Below are positions 28,670-37,955 of a DNA stretch of 64,000 nt, in pieces (position 1 is the first letter of the stretch; every line of letters begins with the position of its first letter). The stretch covers positions 1 through 64,000 of the forward strand of contig JABFRT010000030.1 in NCBI GenBank assembly GCA_013141015.1, written 5' to 3'. A program made the translations under genes and the position numbers. Below the pieces are notes generated by a model. It saw only the letters and a program-made list of their open reading frames with translations, did no database searches and was not told the DNA's origin. Origin of the DNA: Hyphomicrobium sp. GTDB lineage: Bacteria; Pseudomonadota; Alphaproteobacteria; Rhizobiales; Hyphomicrobiaceae.

Positions 28670-29563
28670 CTAAATTTGCGGAGCGCTTTGCGGCTCGCCC
28701 TTTCCATCGAAGAAATGCCGGTAGGCAAAGGAGAGGAAGCCGATGTAGATCATCGCGATCAGCATGAAATAGGGCGTCGTTAAACCCGTCAGCCAGGTCA
28801 AGTTTGACATCATCTCAACCGGGTCGATCTTCTGTCCCTTCTCGGGAAATTTTATAACGCTAAACGCTGCCATTTGTACCGGGATCGCGAGTGGCACTGA
28901 GCAGAGGAAGATTCCTCCAATCATCCGCCATGTGTTGGCGCGCACCTGCCTTAAGATTGTCCGGAAGTTCAAACCGTTATTTCCGACCGCGCGCGCCGGC
29001 AGGACAAGCATCAGATGCATCATGAGATACGCAACGCCGCAATACGCCACAAAAAACAGAAAGTAAGAGAACGGCCCAGCATTCTGGGGCAATGGCGAAC
29101 CGGCAAAGGTTAATGCGAAAAACAACATCGGCAGGGCAGGCAACATCGACACGATCGACATTGCTATCCCTGCACCGATATATCGCCAAACGGCAGAGCT
29201 AAAAACACTGCCCCCGAACTTGGGTTGTTCCCCGAGCAACAACAAGCGGTGCCAAGCGACAGCCATCGTCGCTCCTGAAATTCCGATAACGAGATTGAGC
29301 GCCATCTGAATCGCCTGCCATGACCAAACTACGGGCATGACAGATACGTCTGGGCCGCCAGCCTCTCCCGCGCCTGCAACCCAAGACTTGAGCACTTCGG
29401 ATAAGGCGTATGACAAGCATCCCATCAAAATCAGCCACGGCAATGCAATCTTGAGCAGCGGCCCCAGGTTTGCGAAAAACGCCGCATAGGCCTGCTTAAC
29501 CGTTTGCCACATAGGCAGCGGATCAGGCAGTACGTCCGAAATAGAATTGCTTGTATCAGACAT
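28670..29563 (-). CDS. Polytopic membrane protein of unknown function
   Basis: About six hydrophobic segments, e.g. 'LLKIALPWLILMGCLSYAL', 'YIGAGIAMSIVSMLPALPMLFFAL', 'FMLIAMIYIGFLSFAYRHFF'; ATG at 29563. Confidence 0.75.
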   Translation of the reverse strand: MSDTSNSISDVLPDPLPMWQTVKQAYAAFFANLGPLLKIALPWLILMGCLSYALSEVLKSWVAGAGEAGGPDVSVMPVVWSWQAIQMALNLVIGISGATMAVAWHRLLLLGEQPKFGGSVFSSAVWRYIGAGIAMSIVSMLPALPMLFFALTFAGSPLPQNAGPFSYFLFFVAYCGVAYLMMHLMLVLPARAVGNNGLNFRTILRQVRANTWRMIGGIFLCSVPLAIPVQMAAFSVIKFPEKGQKIDPVEMMSNLTWLTGLTTPYFMLIAMIYIGFLSFAYRHFFDGKGEPQSAPQI

Positions 29564-29757
29564 GAGCACTTCCCCAATTCGCACGCCTTGAGGCGCAAGC
29601 CTTATTTCTGCATACAAATCATTTGCAAACCATATCAGATCGGACTGTATTGAAACACGCCGAAATTCGCCAATGATATGTTGCTGGCACCGCCGAACCC
29701 AGCCGCCTGAATTGTCATCTTTGTTTCTCGACGGGTGTGCGGGCACAGCGGAGCGTG

Positions 29758-29836
29758 CCCTCATGCGAGAGCCGGGACCGACATGACAATTATGGCTGCT
29801 TCGACAGCAACGTCTCCAAATGCTGCGACGTGAATC
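29758..29836. repeat. 79-bp direct repeat, copy 2 (overlaps the methyltransferase stop)
   Basis: Same 79-mer as 28566-28644 with one substitution (GGCTGC vs GGCTGT). Confidence 0.97.
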
Positions 29837-31007
29837 CCATCTGGGCTTTCAGCGCAGCGTATTGTTTTTGCGCTTGCGTGCGGTCCACACGCGCATCCCG
29901 GATCGCGGCGATCAAGATATTCTTGGCGGTATGTTCGGTCGACACGAACTCGATGACTTTGACTGTGTAGCCTTGGGCTTCGAGCAACAAACAGCGCGCC
30001 GCGTCCGTTACGAGATCAGCTTGGCGCTGTTTAAACAGACCGAACTTCAGCAAACCATCAAGCGGCTTAACTGCGCGCGTCAATTGCGGCGCGAGTTCAT
30101 GCTGGCAGCACGGCGCAGTCACGATCAATGCGGCGTTGCCTTTGATGCCTTGATAGATTGCGTCGTCCGTCGCGGTATCGCAGGCGTGCAGCGCAATCAT
30201 AATATCGTTCGCGCGCGGTGCTGATTGCGCGGCGGCCACAGCTTCGAATGTGAGGCCGCTGAAGCCCGACTTAACCGCAAGATCATTGCACAGCGCGACC
30301 AACTCGGGCCGGATTTCGATGCCGGTGACGGAGGCTTGCCGGCCGGGCTTCGCCGCCAAGTGATCGTAAAGCGCAAACGTCAGATAGCCTTTGCCCGAAC
30401 CGATATCGGTGACGCGCAATGCGCTTGCATCGCGCACGTCGGACTCTGAAATCAGGGACTCGACGATTTCGACGAAGTGGCAGATCTGCTTGAACTTGGC
30501 GTACATCGACGGCTTGATGGCGCCCTTGCCGTCTGACACGCCGAGCCCCGCGAGATAAGGGCGGCTCGCGTCCACGATGTACTGCTTGGCGCGATTGTGC
30601 TCAGCCACCGGTACGCTCGAAAACGTCGGCTTGCCGCGCGTCAGGGTGGTCGTCTTCTTTTTGGTGTAACCGAGCGTCACATCTTCCGCCGTCGTGAACA
30701 GCGTCGCGCTCAGGTAGTCCGCGCCGAGCACCTTCTCAACGAACGTGACTGCATCTTCGACCGCGTAATTCTGCGTCACATCCTTGCGGGCGTGGCTGGT
30801 GACGGCTTTCAGCATCGCCGCGCCCTTGATCGCAACCGGCGTCAGCACAATTTTTTCCGCGTCACCCGCTCCGCGATATTTGCCGAGTGTCAAGCGCACG
30901 AACGTGCCCGCTGAAATGCTTGCTTCGAAGCCTGCGAGAAATGTATCCTTGTCGCCACCGCTGGTCATCCCTTTAGATCCACCGGTTTGATCAGCGTGCC
31001 GCGCCAT
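29790..31007 (-). CDS. SAM-dependent methyltransferase domain protein
   Basis: 'RVTDIGSGKGYLTFALYDHL', 'VTGIEIRPELVALCNDLA', 'DIMIALHACDTATDDAIYQGI', 'LIVTAPCCQHEL'. Confidence 0.85.
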   Translation of the reverse strand: MARHADQTGGSKGMTSGGDKDTFLAGFEASISAGTFVRLTLGKYRGAGDAEKIVLTPVAIKGAAMLKAVTSHARKDVTQNYAVEDAVTFVEKVLGADYLSATLFTTAEDVTLGYTKKKTTTLTRGKPTFSSVPVAEHNRAKQYIVDASRPYLAGLGVSDGKGAIKPSMYAKFKQICHFVEIVESLISESDVRDASALRVTDIGSGKGYLTFALYDHLAAKPGRQASVTGIEIRPELVALCNDLAVKSGFSGLTFEAVAAAQSAPRANDIMIALHACDTATDDAIYQGIKGNAALIVTAPCCQHELAPQLTRAVKPLDGLLKFGLFKQRQADLVTDAARCLLLEAQGYTVKVIEFVSTEHTAKNILIAAIRDARVDRTQAQKQYAALKAQMGFTSQHLETLLSKQP

Positions 31008-31552
31008 GCGGTGATTTTTTCCATCAACCAGCCCCAGGCTTCTTCCTCCTGAAGCGACGCGGTTTTCAGAATCGCGATTTCGAGATACTTGAGTTCGCTT
31101 TCGACTTTTTCGGGCGGCAGCATTTTGAGGCGCGTGGTCAACACAGCGAGTTCCAGCACGGCGGCCTGCGCGCGGCTGAATCCTTGCCAGGCGCCGTGCG
31201 CTTCCTGATGCACGATTTTGCAGCGGAAACGCGGGCGCAAATCATCTTCGATGATATCTTCGACCTTTAGCTCCCAATGCGACAGACAATCAGCAAGCCG
31301 CCCGCCTTTGATCTCAGCCGTTGGTGTCAGCGGCCAATCCTTGCGGCCCGTCACGCAGCCGGCGAACACGCGCACGTCGTCGGTGTGGCTGGCGGCCGCA
31401 AACGGATGAGCGCGCAGGTTCTCGAGCGTCTTCGACGGTTTGAACGGCGCGATGATCCAATGCTTGCCCTCCGCGATCAGCCCCAACGGCGCGATGTGCA
31501 CGTTACCGTCTTTATCGGATGTGGAAACAATCGTCTCAACGATGCGCGGCAT
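30965..31552 (-). CDS. DUF447 family protein (C1-cofactor cluster)
   Basis: 'IVETIVSTSDKDGNVHIAPLGLIAEGKHWIIAPFKPSKTLENLRAHPFAAASHTDDVRVFAGCVTGRKDWPL'; neighbouring H4MPT genes. Confidence 0.82.
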   Translation of the reverse strand: MPRIVETIVSTSDKDGNVHIAPLGLIAEGKHWIIAPFKPSKTLENLRAHPFAAASHTDDVRVFAGCVTGRKDWPLTPTAEIKGGRLADCLSHWELKVEDIIEDDLRPRFRCKIVHQEAHGAWQGFSRAQAAVLELAVLTTRLKMLPPEKVESELKYLEIAILKTASLQEEEAWGWLMEKITAWRGTLIKPVDLKG

Positions 31553-33003
31553 TAGCCGTCTCCTTGGCCGTCACGGGACTTCTTAGCATTCAGCGTTGCA
31601 CCCGGCTCTTTTGCTTTGAGGGTTGCACCCTCGGGTGCGTGGCGCGTCAGGTCTTCGCTTTTTTTGTCAGCTGAGATGCCCCAATCGAGCGGATTATCTT
31701 GCACATATCGCTTGCCGAGTTGCATGGCGATTTCAGCTTTTGCCAATTCATAGCCGAGATAAAACGCGTGCGCGCCGTCCGCATCAACATTCAACTTCGG
31801 AAATAGTTCGAACGGATCGCGCGCACTGTGATGGCCTTGGCGCGAATAAATGTGCACGCCCGCTTCGCCAACCTGTATGCGGAAATTATCGTCGCGCGTA
31901 CCGGCAGCCGCCGCCGCAATCTCCGCTTCGGTCATCGGATACGGGATTAAATCATGCAGCGCCAGCAATCCGCCGCCATAGGTTTTGGGCAAGCTCTCGT
32001 CTTCGCGCGCGCGGAACATCAAGCGGCGCGCCGCGTCGTGTTCTTCAATCGTGCGGCGCGTGTGCGGCGACACCTGCACCAGCAGCACATTCTGAATGCG
32101 CAGCTCCGAACAGATACCAAGCAACAGCGCCGTCACGCCCAGGCTATCGGCATCCGTCAGCTCGGTCAGATTGCCGGTGCCCATCAGAATTTCAACGTCC
32201 GGCCGCTGGCGGCGCAGCTCGGCGTAACGCTCGATTGACGTTGTGAATCCAAAGTGGACCGGGTCGAGGATCGGATCGGCGATGTGTTTGGTCTTTTTCT
32301 TGTTCGCCAGATCAATGGCGCGGATCAGCGACGCCAGATCACCGTGGGGCTTCGGCACCAAAACCGGCACACACTTGGTGCCCTTGACGGCGTCAAGCGT
32401 TGTCTCGTCAAGGCTCAACACAAAATGTGCGCCAGCCGTGGCAGCCCGCTGCAATTCTTCGACGTTGCCGCTATCGACGCTGACTTTGAAACCCGCATTG
32501 ATAAGCGCTGCCACCATCTCTTCCAAATGCGGGAACGGCTGACCCGGCTGACAGCCGACGTCGATCACATCCGCGCCTTTGGCTTTTTGCTCCGTCGCGC
32601 GTGCCAGCATCTGCTCGACGGTCAGCGTGGTCGCGTCATCGCTTTCGGCAAAAATCCGCAGATCATGCCTTGAAAAATCAGGCGGATGCCCGCCGTGGCC
32701 GAGATATTGCGGCAGGTCAGCCAACTCGTCCGGCCCGCGCTCAAACGGCACGCCGTAGTGCGCTCCCAGTGCATCCAAATCCATACGCGCGCGGCCTGGC
32801 ACAATCACGCGCGTTGCGTCCAGCGGCCCCTTCAAGCGATTGCGGACAATCGCATCGCTCATCAGGGCCGCCACTTTGATATTGAGATTGGCAACCGACC
32901 ACGCAGCATCCTCAAGCCCTGTGGATTGCACCACGCGCTTCAACCGGCTCTCCGCCAGCTTGCCGGTTAAGAAGAGGAGCTTGTCTTTTGGGTCTTGAGC
33001 CAT
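31552..33003 (-). CDS. Dihydropteroate synthase-related protein (TIGR00284-like/DUF6513)
   Basis: 'ADVIDVGCQPGQPFPHLEEMVAALINAGFKVSVDSGNVEELQRAATAGAHFVLSLDE', 'PILDPVHFGFTTSIERYAELRRQRPDVEILMGTGNLTELTDADSLGV'. Confidence 0.85.
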   Translation of the reverse strand: MAQDPKDKLLFLTGKLAESRLKRVVQSTGLEDAAWSVANLNIKVAALMSDAIVRNRLKGPLDATRVIVPGRARMDLDALGAHYGVPFERGPDELADLPQYLGHGGHPPDFSRHDLRIFAESDDATTLTVEQMLARATEQKAKGADVIDVGCQPGQPFPHLEEMVAALINAGFKVSVDSGNVEELQRAATAGAHFVLSLDETTLDAVKGTKCVPVLVPKPHGDLASLIRAIDLANKKKTKHIADPILDPVHFGFTTSIERYAELRRQRPDVEILMGTGNLTELTDADSLGVTALLLGICSELRIQNVLLVQVSPHTRRTIEEHDAARRLMFRAREDESLPKTYGGGLLALHDLIPYPMTEAEIAAAAAGTRDDNFRIQVGEAGVHIYSRQGHHSARDPFELFPKLNVDADGAHAFYLGYELAKAEIAMQLGKRYVQDNPLDWGISADKKSEDLTRHAPEGATLKAKEPGATLNAKKSRDGQGDG

Positions 33004-33551
33004 TCGAGCCTAGCTGCCACGGCGCTTTTCAAATCCGCAACGCTTTCGACAACGGTGGTTGCTTCAAACGTCTTGAGCTTCTCGGTGTTTTCCAGATCGA
33101 TGCGGCGCGGATAGACTTTGACCATACCCTTGGGCGCTTCGGTGTCCATCTCGGGCGCTGTATCGCAGGCAAACACAATCGCGGGCACGCGGCATTTGCC
33201 GGCCTGGGCGAAAACGTTGGTTGCGAGGTTGTCGGATATGCCGGCGACGCACTTGGCAACAGTGTTAGAGGTCGCGGGCGCCATGATGAGCGTATGATAG
33301 ACGCCGTAATAGAACATGCCGACGGGCGCGGCGCTGGCCGTCGTGTCCTTAAAAATGCGAACGTCAGCGGAGAGGTCCAGCTCCTGCTTGTACATGCGAA
33401 TGACTTCGGCCGCCGCCTTCGACACAAACACGTCGAGGTTTGGCAGCGTCCGCATGATCTCAAGGCTCTCCTTGAAGAAATGCCCCGAGCCCGTCAGCGC
33501 CCATCCAAACCGCGGGCGCGCGACGCCCTTCATCTCTGCTTCGTAATCCAT
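32967..33551 (-). CDS. Flavoprotein (HFCD/AfpA family; dihydromethanopterin reductase DmrB-like)
   Basis: 'FGWALTGSGHFFKESLEIMRTLPNLDVFVSKAAAEVI', 'YHTLIMAPATSNTVAKCVAGISDNLATNVFAQAGK'. Confidence 0.83.
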   Translation of the reverse strand: MDYEAEMKGVARPRFGWALTGSGHFFKESLEIMRTLPNLDVFVSKAAAEVIRMYKQELDLSADVRIFKDTTASAAPVGMFYYGVYHTLIMAPATSNTVAKCVAGISDNLATNVFAQAGKCRVPAIVFACDTAPEMDTEAPKGMVKVYPRRIDLENTEKLKTFEATTVVESVADLKSAVAARLEWLKTQKTSSSS

Positions 33552-33606
33552 GGGTGCGCGATTAGCATGGGCGAACCGGCGCGTCGACGCAGAAATTCTG
33601 CGGACC

Positions 33607-34230
33607 TTAAGATTTGGCAGCCGCTTTAGGAGCCTCAGTCAGCAGCGCCGAAAACGCCGCATCGGCGCCTGGGCCATAGATGCGCCATGTTAGGTTAGCG
33701 CGCGCGGCGATGCCCGGAAACGCCTCATCGACGACGCCGGCGTGCGCGAGTTCAGCGGCGGTCTCAGCACCTGCCACGTCGACCGATTTCAAAAGCACCA
33801 GCGGCGCGCCACCCAGCAGCTCAGCAAGCCGCGCGGCGATGCTGTCGGACGTGATCGACCAATCGGCGGGAATAGTTGTATCGCGCTCTAAAGTTGGCAA
33901 CGGCACCCAGACCGGCGTCAGCCCGAAACGCAGACAATCGAAAATGCCGTCAAGCGTATCGGTGATCCGCAGTTTCGGCGACAACGTCACGAACACTTCG
34001 GCCATCTGATGCATGCCAAGCATCGCCAAGCGGTGGGCGGTCGCGTCATCAAAACGCACGGCGCGCTGCAGATCGCGCACCTTGTCGGCAAATGCGCCGC
34101 CACCGGGTACGATTACCACCGGGCGGTTGGCGGCTGCGATCCGGTTGAGTTCACCTTGCAGCCGCCCAGTCTCGGCCAAACTGCCGCCAACTTTAACAAC
34201 AAGCGGCAATTCGTGACGCGCATCACTCAC
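33607..34230 (-). CDS. mfnE: Methylofuran-type kinase MfnE-like (amino acid kinase family)
   Basis: 'LPLVVKVGGSLAETGRLQGELNRIA...VVIVPGGGAFADKVRDLQ'; GTG start overlaps the folB stop (cGTGAGTGA); near mfnB. Confidence 0.8.
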   Translation of the reverse strand: MSDARHELPLVVKVGGSLAETGRLQGELNRIAAANRPVVIVPGGGAFADKVRDLQRAVRFDDATAHRLAMLGMHQMAEVFVTLSPKLRITDTLDGIFDCLRFGLTPVWVPLPTLERDTTIPADWSITSDSIAARLAELLGGAPLVLLKSVDVAGAETAAELAHAGVVDEAFPGIAARANLTWRIYGPGADAAFSALLTEAPKAAAKS

Positions 34231-34669
34231 GGCCGAACTCACGGGCCGCGAGCTTCGTTGCAGGGCGGATGATTTCAACGCCGCGCAGAGGGCCACGTTC
34301 CAATTTCTCAAGCTTCACCCGGACAGCGACGATGCGCTTGTCGGCTAAGCAGTTGGCGGCGACGCGTTCGGCGAACGTCTCGACCAGATTGATATGGCCG
34401 CCGCGCGCGAGGCCAACGATAAAGTCAATGATATCGGCATAAGACGGCACTTCCACCATCTCGTCATCGAGACTGAAGATGTCGTTGGCGAGCCGCGCTT
34501 CGACTGAGAAGCGCACCTTTTGCGTGACGCCCTGCTCCTCGGCGTAGACGCCGACATTGCAATCGACGATGAAGTCATTGACGAAAATGCTGTCGCCAAT
34601 TTCGCGGGCCTTGGCGGCAGCCTGTTTGGCCTTGGCTGCGTCTGGGTTTGTCTTTTTCTTGTCGCTCAT
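34223..34669 (-). CDS. folB: Dihydroneopterin aldolase family protein
   Basis: 'GDSIFVNDFIVDCNVGVYAEEQGVTQKVRFSVEARLAND...SYADIIDFIVGLARGGHINLVETFAERVAANCL'. Confidence 0.9.
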   Translation of the reverse strand: MSDKKKTNPDAAKAKQAAAKAREIGDSIFVNDFIVDCNVGVYAEEQGVTQKVRFSVEARLANDIFSLDDEMVEVPSYADIIDFIVGLARGGHINLVETFAERVAANCLADKRIVAVRVKLEKLERGPLRGVEIIRPATKLAAREFGRE

Positions 34670-35421
34670 GCCACGCTTCTCTTGGCCAAAATTCTATTCA
34701 CAGGCTGCACTGCGGCGATGGCCGCATCTAAACTTTCGCGCACGCCGCGGACGCGCGCGCCATCGAGCGCGTTGGTGCGTCCGCCGTCACACAACGCGCC
34801 GCGAAATCCGATGATGTCGGGCTGTAACGCAACGAGGCCTGCGATGTGGTGGCGGCGCAACGACCCGGCGAGGCCGCACGCCAGGTTGTGGGCGCGCGCT
34901 TCAAATATAAAAGCGGCGAGCGCTTTGTTGTCTAAAACATCGGGCAAGGCACCAGCCGCTTTGTCAGCGGTATCGAGCATCACGCCAGCGAAGCCCGCTG
35001 CCGCCAATTGCCGAACAATCGCCAAATTTGGATTGCGGTCTGCCATCAACACAGCAACCAATCGCGCGCGGCCAAGGTCCGCGGACCCAAGCGCCGCGAT
35101 GGCTGCGGCGGCATCTTTTGAATCGAAAAATCCAACCTTGACGATATCAGCGCCCGTGGCGGCCACGCGCGCAGCAGCGTTTACCATGAGCGCCGCATCG
35201 TTTGGTAAATCGCCGGTCGTGGCGCTGACCAAAACCTTGCCGGCCACGGCCCTTACGATAGCTTCAATCTGAGAGCCCCTGAGAGCGCCAAGGGCGCCCT
35301 TTTGAGGGTCCTTGCAGTCGATGATGCTGGCGCCGCAATCGAGCGCTGTACGGGCTTCCTCAGCGCTTGTGACGCTTGCCAGAAAAAGCGGCACACTGCC
35401 GGTCCTGAGGCCGTCGTTCAT
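34666..35421 (-). CDS. mfnB: (5-formylfuran-3-yl)methyl phosphate synthase
   Basis: DUF556 family: 'LFLASVTSAEEARTALDCGASIIDCKDPQKGALGAL', 'ADIVKVGFF', 'GLAGSLRRHHIAGLVALQPDIIGFRGALC'. Confidence 0.92.
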   Translation of the reverse strand: MNDGLRTGSVPLFLASVTSAEEARTALDCGASIIDCKDPQKGALGALRGSQIEAIVRAVAGKVLVSATTGDLPNDAALMVNAAARVAATGADIVKVGFFDSKDAAAAIAALGSADLGRARLVAVLMADRNPNLAIVRQLAAAGFAGVMLDTADKAAGALPDVLDNKALAAFIFEARAHNLACGLAGSLRRHHIAGLVALQPDIIGFRGALCDGGRTNALDGARVRGVRESLDAAIAAVQPVNRILAKRSVA

Positions 35422-35450
35422 CGTAAATTCCAAGGATCGCGGTTAACCGG

Positions 35451-36194
35451 TTAAGCGGCGGCGAAAATGCGGGTCTGCTCGGCGAGCACGACCGCCCGGT
35501 CCAGCCTTTCAGCCGGCGTCAGGCGCACACGCGCATCCTGCACCACACTCGCGCGTCCCGGCGCCAAGCGCAAGATACGCGTGCCAAGTTGCACCGCCTC
35601 CGCGCGATCATGGGTGACGAAAATCACCGTTGTCGGGTGGCTGTTCCACAGCTCGATCAGCAATTGCCGCAGGCTCTGCGCCGTTGGATCGTCGAGCGAC
35701 ACGAACGGCTCGTCCATCAGCAGAATGTCGGGTTCCAGAATGAAACCGCGGGCCAGGGAGGCGCGCCGCTGCATGCCAAGCGACAATCGCTCCGGATAGG
35801 CGTTCGCCGCTTCAGTCAAGCCAACCCGGGCGAGCATAGCTGGAATATTGGCGACGCGCGGATCGCCATCTGGAAGCGCAAGTAGAATGTTGTCGTAGAC
35901 CGTGCGCCAGGGCAGCAGGCGCGGCGACTGGAAAATGTAGGTCATGCGGTCCTTACCCGGACCAAGATCAATCGCGCCTTCATAGTCGGTATCAAGACCG
36001 GCCACGATATTGAGCAGCGTTGATTTTCCGCAGCCCGATGGCCCCGTCAGCACCAGGAACGAGCGCGGCTCAACCTCGAACGCCACGTTGCTGAGCACCA
36101 GTTGCTCGTCACGCTCGCCGACCGCTGGGAAAACCTTGCGGTCAACGCGGATCTTAATCGGCTCTGTCAACGTGCTGCCCATTACCGCCGCCAT
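35451..36194 (-). CDS. NitT/TauT-type ABC transporter ATP-binding protein
   Basis: 'LTGPSGCGKSTLLNIVAGLD', 'LSLGMQRRASLARGFILEPDILLMDEPFVSLD'. Confidence 0.92.
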   Translation of the reverse strand: MAAVMGSTLTEPIKIRVDRKVFPAVGERDEQLVLSNVAFEVEPRSFLVLTGPSGCGKSTLLNIVAGLDTDYEGAIDLGPGKDRMTYIFQSPRLLPWRTVYDNILLALPDGDPRVANIPAMLARVGLTEAANAYPERLSLGMQRRASLARGFILEPDILLMDEPFVSLDDPTAQSLRQLLIELWNSHPTTVIFVTHDRAEAVQLGTRILRLAPGRASVVQDARVRLTPAERLDRAVVLAEQTRIFAAA

Positions 36195-37024
36195 CTGTTG
36201 ACCCTTGCGAGCAGCGGTTGCAGCACCGTGAACTCAATGATCTGCACAATCAGGATGAAGGCCAGCGCATATGCCAGAATGGTGCTCACGTCGAACTCCT
36301 GGAAGGCGATGAAGATCTGGTATCCGACACCGCGGCCATTTCCACCGAAGGCTTCGACCACCAGCACGATTTTCCAGATTAATGCCAAGCCGGTGCGGGC
36401 CGCGCCTGCGAAATACGGCGCCAGCTGCGGAATGGTGACGTGGCGCAGCGTCTTCCACCAGCCGAACTTATAGATCAGTGCCATTTCATTGAGATCGCGC
36501 GATAACGCCCGCGTGCCTTCGCGCAGCGTCACGGCCGCCGACGGGATCTTGTTCAACGCGACGGCTGTGACGGCGGCCGTTTGCGTGAGGCCGCCCCATA
36601 TGAAGCACAGCGTAATCGTGACGATGGCCGGCAGATTGAGGAACAGCACCAGCCAGGGATCGAAGAAGCGATCAACACGCGGATATTTGCCAAGCAGAAT
36701 GCCGATCACCGAGCCGATGATCATGGCCGAGAAAAACGCCAATGCCACGCGCACCAGCGTGACGCCGATGTTAGACCAGAGCGCGCCGCTGGCCGCCAAT
36801 TGCATGACGGTTTCGAGCACGGCGGCGGGCGTAGGGAAGCGCCGCACGTCGTTGGCGATCATGGCAATCACTTGCCACAGCGCAACAAACGCAAGCAGCG
36901 ACGCGACGACCCAGCCGAGCCGTTCGAAGCCTGCCATCCAAGCGGCGGACGCGTTAGCCCGCCTGCGTGTAGAAGAGATTGGGGTCGAACCGGGTGCCAT
37001 CGCCAACGAGTTCCGTATCTCCAA
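36182..37024 (-). CDS. NitT/TauT-type ABC transporter permease
   Basis: BPD permease signature 'EGTRALSRDLNEMALIYKFGWWKTLRHVTIPQLAPYFAGAARTGLALIWKIVLVVEAFG'. Confidence 0.92.
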   Translation of the reverse strand: MEIRNSLAMAPGSTPISSTRRRANASAAWMAGFERLGWVVASLLAFVALWQVIAMIANDVRRFPTPAAVLETVMQLAASGALWSNIGVTLVRVALAFFSAMIIGSVIGILLGKYPRVDRFFDPWLVLFLNLPAIVTITLCFIWGGLTQTAAVTAVALNKIPSAAVTLREGTRALSRDLNEMALIYKFGWWKTLRHVTIPQLAPYFAGAARTGLALIWKIVLVVEAFGGNGRGVGYQIFIAFQEFDVSTILAYALAFILIVQIIEFTVLQPLLARVNRWRR

Positions 37025-37955
37025 GTTCGATCAAAAGTCTGCTCATTTTTTCAGCCGAAGCGGTCGCCTGCGCATTCCACGGACCGGTGATGCCGGAGCG
37101 GAAATAGGCTTTGATTGACGCCATTTCGTCGTCCGACGACGGCTTGACCAGCGGCTTCAAGCGCTCCCATGCGGGCTCCGAATTGGCGAGAACTGCGTTG
37201 GCGTCACTCACCGCCGCCAGCAGCTTATTGACGGGAACGCCGCCGCTCGCCACGGCCTTTTCAGACCAGATGAAGCCGACCAGCGGCGGCGGCGGCGAAA
37301 TATCGAGCGCCTTGATGACGTCGGCCATGCTGAGCAGCTGGCGTGATCCGGTGCCCGCCAGCCGCGCCGCATAAGTCCAGAAGTTCAGGCATCCGTCCAG
37401 CCGCCCGCTCTTGAATTCTTCTGTGATCAAAGGGGCCGCGCCAAACACCACGTCGGCGTTCTTGCCGATGTCTTTGCCGAGCACCTTCATCGAATAGGCG
37501 CGCAGCAAAATCCAGCTTTTATCAACGCCCGTTCCGGCCACCCCGATCTTTTTGCCATAGAGATCGCCCAAGGTTTTAACCGGGCTGTCCTTTGGCACCA
37601 TAACACTGCCAAGTGCCGACGAGTACGAGGCAAACTTGAAATCCTGGCCTTTGGACCGCTGCCGCATGGCCCAGGTCCAATCGCTGACCACGACGTCCGC
37701 TTCGCCGGCCAGCAGGGCTACAGGCGCCGCGCTGTTGGTCGCGACTTCTACGACTTTCAGTTCAAAACCGTGCTTCTTGTCGAGGCCTTCGGCGCGGATC
37801 GTCTCGATCAGCCAGCCGACAGAACCGGACTTGACGGATGACAACCGCACGGTATCGCCCGCCATCGCCGGTTGAATAAACGATGTGCGCAGCAGACAGG
37901 CGGAGGCTGCGAGCGCACTTCCTGAAATCAGCAATTGGCGCTTCGAAATCGGCAT
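36954..37955 (-). CDS. NitT/TauT-type ABC transporter substrate-binding protein
   Basis: Signal peptide, 'RLSSVKSGSVGWLIETIRAEGLDKKHGFELKVVEVATNSAAPVALLAGEADVVVSDW'. Confidence 0.88.
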   Translation of the reverse strand: MPISKRQLLISGSALAASACLLRTSFIQPAMAGDTVRLSSVKSGSVGWLIETIRAEGLDKKHGFELKVVEVATNSAAPVALLAGEADVVVSDWTWAMRQRSKGQDFKFASYSSALGSVMVPKDSPVKTLGDLYGKKIGVAGTGVDKSWILLRAYSMKVLGKDIGKNADVVFGAAPLITEEFKSGRLDGCLNFWTYAARLAGTGSRQLLSMADVIKALDISPPPPLVGFIWSEKAVASGGVPVNKLLAAVSDANAVLANSEPAWERLKPLVKPSSDDEMASIKAYFRSGITGPWNAQATASAEKMSRLLIELGDTELVGDGTRFDPNLFYTQAG

